Source of the DNA: Gemmatimonadota bacterium
Lineage (GTDB): Bacteria > Gemmatimonadota > Gemmatimonadetes > Longimicrobiales > Gaopeijiaceae
Assembly: GCA_028873815.1 (NCBI GenBank)
Contig: JAPPNN010000083.1
Span: 1-64,000 of the forward strand
Reading direction: 5' to 3'
DNA length: 64,000 nucleotides
Part shown: positions 59,087-64,000 of the stretch, piece after piece
Position numbering within the stretch: position 1 is the stretch's first letter
Layout: the number at the start of each line of letters is the position of its first letter
Made by a program: the position numbers and the translations under genes
The notes under the pieces: model-generated
The model's database searches: none
Told to the model about the DNA's origin: nothing
What the model saw: only the letters and a program-made list of their open reading frames with translations

Positions 59087-60382
59087 CTATGCCGAGCCGA
59101 GCAGTTCGAGGGCCGCCAGCGCGAGCGCCTGCGTGCACGCGACGAGGTCGTCGACCGCGCACGACTCGTCCGGCTGGTGGGCCTCCTCGAGGGGGCCGGG
59201 GCCGTACGCCACGCAGTGTTCGATGCCGGCGATGCGGGCGAAGTGCTTCTGGTCGTAGGTGCCGGGGCTCGCCACGAGTTCCGGCGGCCGGCCGCGCACC
59301 GTTTCCACCGCGCGGGAGAGCGCCGCCACGAGCGGCGAACCGGGCGGCGCGGAGGTCGGGTGCACGACCATGCGCTCCTCGATCGTGAACCGGCGTTCCG
59401 GGTCGTCCCCTTCCACCGACGCGACGAGGCTCGCGATCTCGGCGCGCACCTCCTCGAGGGACTCCTCGGGGATGAAGCGGCGGTCGAACGTCGCGACGCA
59501 GCGGTCGGCCACGCAGGGGGACTGGGTCGCTTCGCCGGCCTGGCCGCCGGTGATCGCGTTCACGTTCAGAGAGGGACGCCGGGAGGCTTCCGGCACGACG
59601 GGCAGCGCGGAAAGGCGCCCGGCGAGTTCGGGGGCGAGCCGGGTGCGGAAGGCTTCCAGCAGGGCGCCCATGTCCTCGATGGCGCTGCGGCCGAGGTGGC
59701 TCATGCTGCCGTGGGCCGTGTGGCCGTGCGCGATCACGTCGAACCAGTACACGCCCCGGTGCCCCAGGCACACGCGCGCGGGTCCGAACGGCTCCGGGAT
59801 GATGGCGTACCGGGTGTCACCGCTGGAGATGATCCCCGCTTCGCACAGGTGCGCGACCCCGGCGAAGCCGCCGCTCTCCTCGTCGACGGTCGCGCTGATG
59901 TCCACGGCGCCGGCGAGTTCGACCCCGGCGCGCCGCAGCGCCTCGACCGCGAACACGGCGGCCGCGATCCCCGACTTCATGTCCGACGCCCCCCGCCCGT
60001 AGATGCGTCCTTCGCGCACCACGCCCGCGAACGGGTCGACCGTCCACTCTTCACCCGGCGGGACCACGTCGAAGTGGCCGTTCAGGTGGAGCCGCGCACG
60101 TCCCGGAAGAGCGTCCCCTCGCCCCACCACGTTCACCCGCGGGTGTTCGGCGGTGTGCTCCGGGCGCCCCTCCGCCTCCACGTACTCGACCGCCAGACCC
60201 GCCGTCTCCAGCCGCCGGCCGATTAGTTCGGCGCACTCCCGGTAGCACGCCCCGGGGGGATTCACGGTGGGGATCCGGATCATCTCCGCCGTGAAGGCCA
60301 CGATCTCGTCACGCGCGGCCTCCACTTCGGCGAGGACGCGGTCCTCCCGGCGAAGGCCGGTCGGCGAGTTCACGTGGGGCAT
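59087..60382 (-). CDS. M20 family metallopeptidase (ArgE/DapE/acetylornithine deacetylase-like)
   Basis: 431-aa cytoplasmic hydrolase with two-metal motifs of M20: HLNGHFDVVPPG, then YGRGASDMKSGIAA, and DEESGG with the catalytic glutamate. IRIPTVNPPG near the start is typical of the ArgE/DapE branch. The substrate is an acyl-amino acid or dipeptide; which one cannot be told. It converges on the DUF3667 gene with 26 bp between stops and diverges from the dehydrogenase gene. Confidence 0.9.
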   Translation of the reverse strand: MPHVNSPTGLRREDRVLAEVEAARDEIVAFTAEMIRIPTVNPPGACYRECAELIGRRLETAGLAVEYVEAEGRPEHTAEHPRVNVVGRGDALPGRARLHLNGHFDVVPPGEEWTVDPFAGVVREGRIYGRGASDMKSGIAAAVFAVEALRRAGVELAGAVDISATVDEESGGFAGVAHLCEAGIISSGDTRYAIIPEPFGPARVCLGHRGVYWFDVIAHGHTAHGSMSHLGRSAIEDMGALLEAFRTRLAPELAGRLSALPVVPEASRRPSLNVNAITGGQAGEATQSPCVADRCVATFDRRFIPEESLEEVRAEIASLVASVEGDDPERRFTIEERMVVHPTSAPPGSPLVAALSRAVETVRGRPPELVASPGTYDQKHFARIAGIEHCVAYGPGPLEEAHQPDESCAVDDLVACTQALALAALELLGSA

Positions 60383-60506
60383 GCGGATCTCCCGGCTGGA
60401 GGACGCGCGGGCCGAGTTGCCCGGCGTGTGCGGCCCCTACATTGTGTCGCGCCTTACACTACACGAAACCCTGCATACCACACGAAAGCCCTGCCCGAGA
60501 ATCTCC

Positions 60507-61295
60507 ATGACCAACATGTTCAGCCTCAAAGGACGCACGGCCGCGATCGTCGGAGGCGGCTCCGGCATCGGCGAAGCCGTCGCGATCGGGTGCGCCGAGG
60601 CGGGCGCGCACGTGTCCTGCCTCGACATCGACGCGGACGCCGCCGCCGACACCGCGGCCACCATCCGCGCGGCGGGAGGCGAGGCCGACTCCGCCCACCT
60701 CGACATCCTGGACGGCGCGGCCATCACCCGCGCGTTCGAGGGCATCGCGACGGCCCGCGGGTCCCTCGACGTCGTCGTCTGCACCCCCGGCGTGAACGTG
60801 CGCAAGCCCCTCCTCGACTACACCGACGAGGAGATCGACCGCGTGCTGGGCCTCAACCTCAAGGGCGGCGCACACGTCATCCAGTCCGCGGGACGGATCA
60901 TGAGCGCGCAGGGATCGGGGTCCATCATCCTCTTCAGTTCGATCCGGTCGGTGGTGGTCGAGCCGGGGCAGAGCATGTACGCCGCCACCAAGGCGGGGAT
61001 CGTGCAGATGGTGCGCACCGCCGCGGCCGAACTCGGGCCCTGCGGCGTGCGGGTGAACGCGGTGGCGCCGGGCGTCATCGACACGCCGCTCACCGCCCCG
61101 ATCAAGGACAAGCCGGACTGGTACGGCGCCTACGCCGCGCGCAACATCATGAACCGCTGGGGGAGCGCCGCGGAGATGGCCGGCCCGACGGTCTTCCTCG
61201 CCTCGGACGCCGCCAGCTACGTGACCGGCACGGTCCTGTTCGCCGACGGCGGCTGGACCGCCATCGACGGGAGGTACACGCCCCCCTCAGGTTGA
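60507..61295 (+). CDS. Short-chain dehydrogenase/reductase
   Basis: 262-aa SDR. The NAD(P) motif is IVGGGSGIGEA; CTPGVNV replaces the usual NNAG, which is a notable variation. LGLNLKG, the catalytic S in LFSSIRS, and YAATKAG (YxxxK) follow, then the ending LFADGGWTAIDG. An aspartate after beta-2 (CLDIDADAA) suggests NAD. The substrate is unknown. The ATG of MTNMFSLKG gives the normal N-terminus. Confidence 0.92.
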   Translation: MTNMFSLKGRTAAIVGGGSGIGEAVAIGCAEAGAHVSCLDIDADAAADTAATIRAAGGEADSAHLDILDGAAITRAFEGIATARGSLDVVVCTPGVNVRKPLLDYTDEEIDRVLGLNLKGGAHVIQSAGRIMSAQGSGSIILFSSIRSVVVEPGQSMYAATKAGIVQMVRTAAAELGPCGVRVNAVAPGVIDTPLTAPIKDKPDWYGAYAARNIMNRWGSAAEMAGPTVFLASDAASYVTGTVLFADGGWTAIDGRYTPPSG

Positions 61296-61354
61296 CTCCG
61301 ACCCCTTGATCTCCGGCAGTCGATCGCGCGACACCTTCTTCCGGGAGAAAGCAC

Positions 61355-62023
61355 ATGGACGACGCCAATCCGGCGACCGGCGAAGCGACGGGCCCCGACG
61401 CCGGCTTCCAGGATCCGACCGCGCTCGCGAAGTGGACAAAGGTCTTTCTCTACGCCGGCATCGTGGTGGCGCTCGTGTCGGCATGGGAGGTCGCCGGCGA
61501 GTTGTGGATGGACGGAGGGGCGGGATCGCAGGAAGGCCGGACGCCCGTCGGGATCATCTGGCTCCTGGCGCAAGCCGCGATCGCGCTCGGCACCGCCATC
61601 CTCGTGCTCTCCTGGATCTATCGCGCCAACTACAACGCCAGACAGTTGGGCGCGTCCGACATGCGCTTCACGCCGGGATGGGCGGTCGGCTGGTATTTCA
61701 TCCCGATCGCCTGGTTCTGGAAGCCGTATCAGGCCATGACGGAGATCTGGCGCGCCTCCGTGAACCCTTCCGACTGGGGGGCGACACCGGTATCGCCTCT
61801 GCTGCGCTGGTGGTGGGGCCTGTGGATCGTGCCCTGGGGTCTGGGCATCGTGGATGCAGTGGCGTTCGCGGTTCTGGACGAGGCGGGCACGGAGACCGTG
61901 GAGGGGGCCACGGCTCTGGTCGCGAACCTGCTGGACATTCCGCTGGCGTTCGTCCTCGTGGCCATCATCACAGCCGTCACCGAGCTCCAGACCGGACACC
62001 ACCGGCGCCAGAGCGAGCCTTGA
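61355..62023 (+). CDS. DUF4328-type membrane protein
   Basis: 222-aa protein with four hydrophobic segments. Typical DUF4328 strings are WIYRANYNARQLGASDMRFTPGWAVGWYFIPI and FWKPYQAMTEIWRAS. No function is known for the family. It lies 20 bp before the CPBP protein gene in the same direction. Confidence 0.88.
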   Translation: MDDANPATGEATGPDAGFQDPTALAKWTKVFLYAGIVVALVSAWEVAGELWMDGGAGSQEGRTPVGIIWLLAQAAIALGTAILVLSWIYRANYNARQLGASDMRFTPGWAVGWYFIPIAWFWKPYQAMTEIWRASVNPSDWGATPVSPLLRWWWGLWIVPWGLGIVDAVAFAVLDEAGTETVEGATALVANLLDIPLAFVLVAIITAVTELQTGHHRRQSEP

Positions 62024-62042
62024 TCTGATCAAGGGCTAGACC

Positions 62043-62906
62043 ATGGCGGTCGACTTCACATACGCGCTTCCGTACCTGCTCCTGTGGGCGGCGTTCGGAG
62101 CCGCGATGGTGACGGGTCGCCGTTCCGTTGCGCTGGGCTTCACAGCCCTCTCCCTCGCCGCTGCGGTGCCCGCCGGCATCGTCGAGTGGGCGGGGCTCGC
62201 CGTGCTCGCGCTCTTCGCCGGCGCCTGCCTCGCCGCCGTTCGCCCCGAATCTCCGCGGACTCGCCGGACCCTGGCGTGGGGCGTCGTGGTCGTCCTCACC
62301 GCAGCCCTGGCCACCAACCAGGTACCGTGGATCCACAACGTCCTCGTCCTGGACGGCGTGTACGTGTCGCCCTCCTCGGCCGAGTTCACGCTGTACTGGG
62401 ACTACGACAAGGGATTCGCGGGCATCCTGCTCTACCTGGCGTGCGTCCAGCCGCAGCGGAACCCGCCCTGGCGGCGCGCGATCGTCGCCACCGGGGCCAT
62501 CGCCATTCTGGCGACGGTCGTGACGCTCGGAACGGCGACGGCGGTGGGGTACACGGCCTGGGACCCGAAATGGCCCGCGATCCTCGGCGTGTGGGTGCCG
62601 TCGAACCTGCTCCTGACGTGCGTCTCCGAGGAGACGGTTTTCCGCGGGATCCTGCAGCGGCACCTGGGACGATCCCTGCGCGGGAGGGTGCCGGCGCCGG
62701 CCCTCGTGGCCCTCCTCGCCTGCGCCGCCGCGTTCGGCGTGGTGCACATCGCGGGCGGAACCACGTATGTCCTTCTGGCCACCCTCGCCGGCATCGGCTA
62801 CGGCGCCGCCTATTACGTCACGGGACGCGTGGAAGCCAGCATCCTAGTGCACTTCCTCCTCAACCTGACCCACCTCTTCCTGTTCACCTACCCGTTCGCC
62901 GCCTAG
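62043..62906 (+). CDS. CPBP family intramembrane metalloprotease-like protein
   Basis: 287-aa membrane protein with about eight helices. The CPBP (ABI) motifs are present: SEETVFRGILQRHL with the two glutamates and arginine, GVVHIAGG with the first histidine, and HFLLNLTHLFLF at the end. Such proteins process prenylated or membrane peptides, often bacteriocins. No bacteriocin gene is seen nearby. Confidence 0.9.
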   Translation: MAVDFTYALPYLLLWAAFGAAMVTGRRSVALGFTALSLAAAVPAGIVEWAGLAVLALFAGACLAAVRPESPRTRRTLAWGVVVVLTAALATNQVPWIHNVLVLDGVYVSPSSAEFTLYWDYDKGFAGILLYLACVQPQRNPPWRRAIVATGAIAILATVVTLGTATAVGYTAWDPKWPAILGVWVPSNLLLTCVSEETVFRGILQRHLGRSLRGRVPAPALVALLACAAAFGVVHIAGGTTYVLLATLAGIGYGAAYYVTGRVEASILVHFLLNLTHLFLFTYPFAA

Positions 62907-62956
62907 CATGGGGGCGAAGCGGGCCGGCCACACTCAATGGATGAGGGCAGCGAGGA

Positions 62957-63358
62957 ATGAGAATCTACCTGACCAGCGTCGTCGTGAACGACCAGCAGAA
63001 GGCGCTTCGTTTCTACACGGACATCCTCGGCTTTCAGGTGAAGCACAACATCCCCATGGGAGAGTACGCCTGGATCACCGTGGTGTCCGCGGAAGCTCCG
63101 GACGGGACGGAGTTGCTGCTCGAGCCCGATGGCCACCCCGCCGTCCGTCCATTCAAGACCGCGCTCATGGAAGACGGGATCCCCAGTGCCTCCTTCGCGG
63201 TCGATGATGTCGAAGCCGAGCACGAGCGTCTCGTGGCAAGTGGCGTGAAGTTCGTGCAGCCGCCGAAAGACCTGGGGACCGTCATCACCGCCGTCTTCGA
63301 CGATACATGCGGCAGCCTGATCCAGATTCTGGAAGAAAAACAGCAGGGAGGAACATGA
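62957..63358 (+). CDS. VOC superfamily (glyoxalase-like) protein
   Basis: 133-aa protein with the paired beta-alpha-beta-beta-beta modules of VOC proteins: SVVVNDQQKALRFYTDILGF opens the first and ASFAVDDVEAEHERLVASGVKF the second, with ELLLEPD and LIQILEE strands. Metal ligands are not obvious at all four places. Substrate unknown. The stop overlaps the next start (ATGA). Confidence 0.9.
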   Translation: MRIYLTSVVVNDQQKALRFYTDILGFQVKHNIPMGEYAWITVVSAEAPDGTELLLEPDGHPAVRPFKTALMEDGIPSASFAVDDVEAEHERLVASGVKFVQPPKDLGTVITAVFDDTCGSLIQILEEKQQGGT

Positions 63359-63795
63359 TGCTCAGGAACATCCTCGCCGCCATCGTCGGCTACATCGCGA
63401 TCGTCGCCGTGCTCTTCGCACTCTCCTCGCTTCTGTGGCTGGTGCTGGGCGCCTCGGGCGCCTTCCAGCCGGGGACATGGGAGGTCGCCAGCGGCTGGAT
63501 CCTCGGCTCGATCGTGATCGGATTCGTGGGGGCGTACATCGGCGGACGGGTCTGTGCCCGCATGGCGCACGATGCCAAGGGCGCCATGATTCTGATCGGC
63601 ATCCTGGTCGTGCTCGGGGTGGTGTCGATCCTGATACCGGTGGAGGCGGCGACCGGACCGCGCCCCGACGACGTAGGGATGCTGGAAGCGACCATGAGCG
63701 CCCGCCAGCCGACCTGGCTCACCTGGCTCAACCCGGTGATCGGCGTCGTCGGCATCTGGCTCGGCTCCCGCAAACTCCGCGCCTCGCGCGGCTAG
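63355..63795 (+). CDS. Small membrane protein, unknown
   Basis: 146-aa protein with four hydrophobic segments at about 5-32, 42-65, 74-95 and 120-138. GYIAIVAVLFALSSLLWLVLG and IGFVGAYIGGRVCARMA are visible. An AGGAGG-like site precedes the ATG, which overlaps the VOC stop. It is not recognised beyond being a small hydrophobic protein. Confidence 0.75.
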   Translation: MMLRNILAAIVGYIAIVAVLFALSSLLWLVLGASGAFQPGTWEVASGWILGSIVIGFVGAYIGGRVCARMAHDAKGAMILIGILVVLGVVSILIPVEAATGPRPDDVGMLEATMSARQPTWLTWLNPVIGVVGIWLGSRKLRASRG

Positions 63796-63826
63796 CGGCG
63801 ACCGTCACTGCGCGCAGACCGTTTGG

Positions 63827-64000
63827 CTATTCGGTCGCCGTTGGAACCAGCGGCTCCAGGAGCGCAATCAGGGCCGGAAGGTCATTGTGGATTGTAGCCC
63901 ATAAGACCTGAAGGTCGATGTCGAAGTAGACGTGCACGAGCCGATTGCGCATGCCGACGATTTGCGCCCAGGGGATGTCCGGATGCGCCCGCCTCGTGTC
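63827..64000 (-). CDS. HepT-like (DUF86) toxin, C-terminal part; 5' end outside the window
   Basis: 58 codons from the window edge to the stop. HPDIPWAQIVGMRNRLVHVYFDID contains the HepT signature RNRLVHVY (Rx4HxY), the RNase-like or AMP-acceptor motif of HEPN toxins, followed by LWATIHNDLPALI. HepT is normally encoded next to a MntA nucleotidyltransferase antitoxin, which would lie beyond the right edge. Confidence 0.85.
   Translation of the reverse strand, partial: DTRRAHPDIPWAQIVGMRNRLVHVYFDIDLQVLWATIHNDLPALIALLEPLVPTATE

Overview
The window is about 64 kb of GC-rich bacterial DNA. A Gemmatimonadota-like host is suggested by paired DUF1592-type cytochrome and DUF1552 proteins, a choice-of-anchor B lipoprotein, many exported beta-propeller proteins, a secreted S9 peptidase and frequent ATGA gene overlaps. 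There is no rRNA or recognisable tRNA gene, so the taxonomy is an inference. A taurine-degradation operon would suit a marine or animal-associated life style, also an inference.

Layout. (1) 1-1312: one end of an integrative element with a tyrosine recombinase, inserted into a host gene whose 3' part remains at 1311-1922. (2) 2023-10447: chromosomal genes. A four-gene overlapping run (cytochrome c/DUF1592, Tat-exported DUF1552, ankyrin, NHL propeller) is followed by a choice-of-anchor B lipoprotein. (3) 10466-12956: an ABC-2-type exporter with two paralogous permeases around one ATPase. (4) 13016-20628: sodium:alanine-type symporter, exported amidohydrolase, then a + strand operon of Xsc-like enzyme, taurine:pyruvate aminotransferase and a reductive-dehalogenase-like iron-sulfur protein. 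(5) 20588-23411: PepSY membrane protein and helix-hairpin-helix lipoprotein behind a Fur-box-like palindrome, and a small membrane protein. (6) 23488-28607: accessory stretch with decaying HigBA modules, a broken serine hydrolase, a methyltransferase, a propeller protein and a FitAB toxin-antitoxin pair.

(7) 28722-55001 is the most striking part. An Erm/KsgA-type rRNA adenine methyltransferase gene is cut in two by a 25.5 kb integrative element, with a 12-bp repeat at the junctions. This outer element has its own integrase, MobC and relaxase. Its relaxase gene is itself cut by an inner 10.6 kb element, with a 10-bp repeat at the junctions. The inner element has a sister integrase, a VirD4-type coupling protein, an AlpA-like regulator and exported cargo, including a zinc metallopeptidase. 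Removing each insert on paper restores an uninterrupted 263-aa methyltransferase and a 403-aa relaxase. Both elements share a 90-bp terminal repeat. The rest of the outer element is a defence cargo: a PLD-family nuclease with an unknown partner, an Eco57I-like DNA methyltransferase with a small partner, and McrB plus a frameshifted McrC. A 2.7 kb transposon (perfect 24-bp inverted repeats, 8-bp target duplication, remnant IS1595-like transposase, passenger genes) sits between the nuclease and the methyltransferase.

(8) 55073-64000: ordinary chromosome resumes with an S9 peptidase, DUF3667 protein, M20 peptidase, short-chain dehydrogenase, DUF4328 and CPBP membrane proteins, a VOC protein, a small membrane protein and the end of a HepT-like toxin gene.
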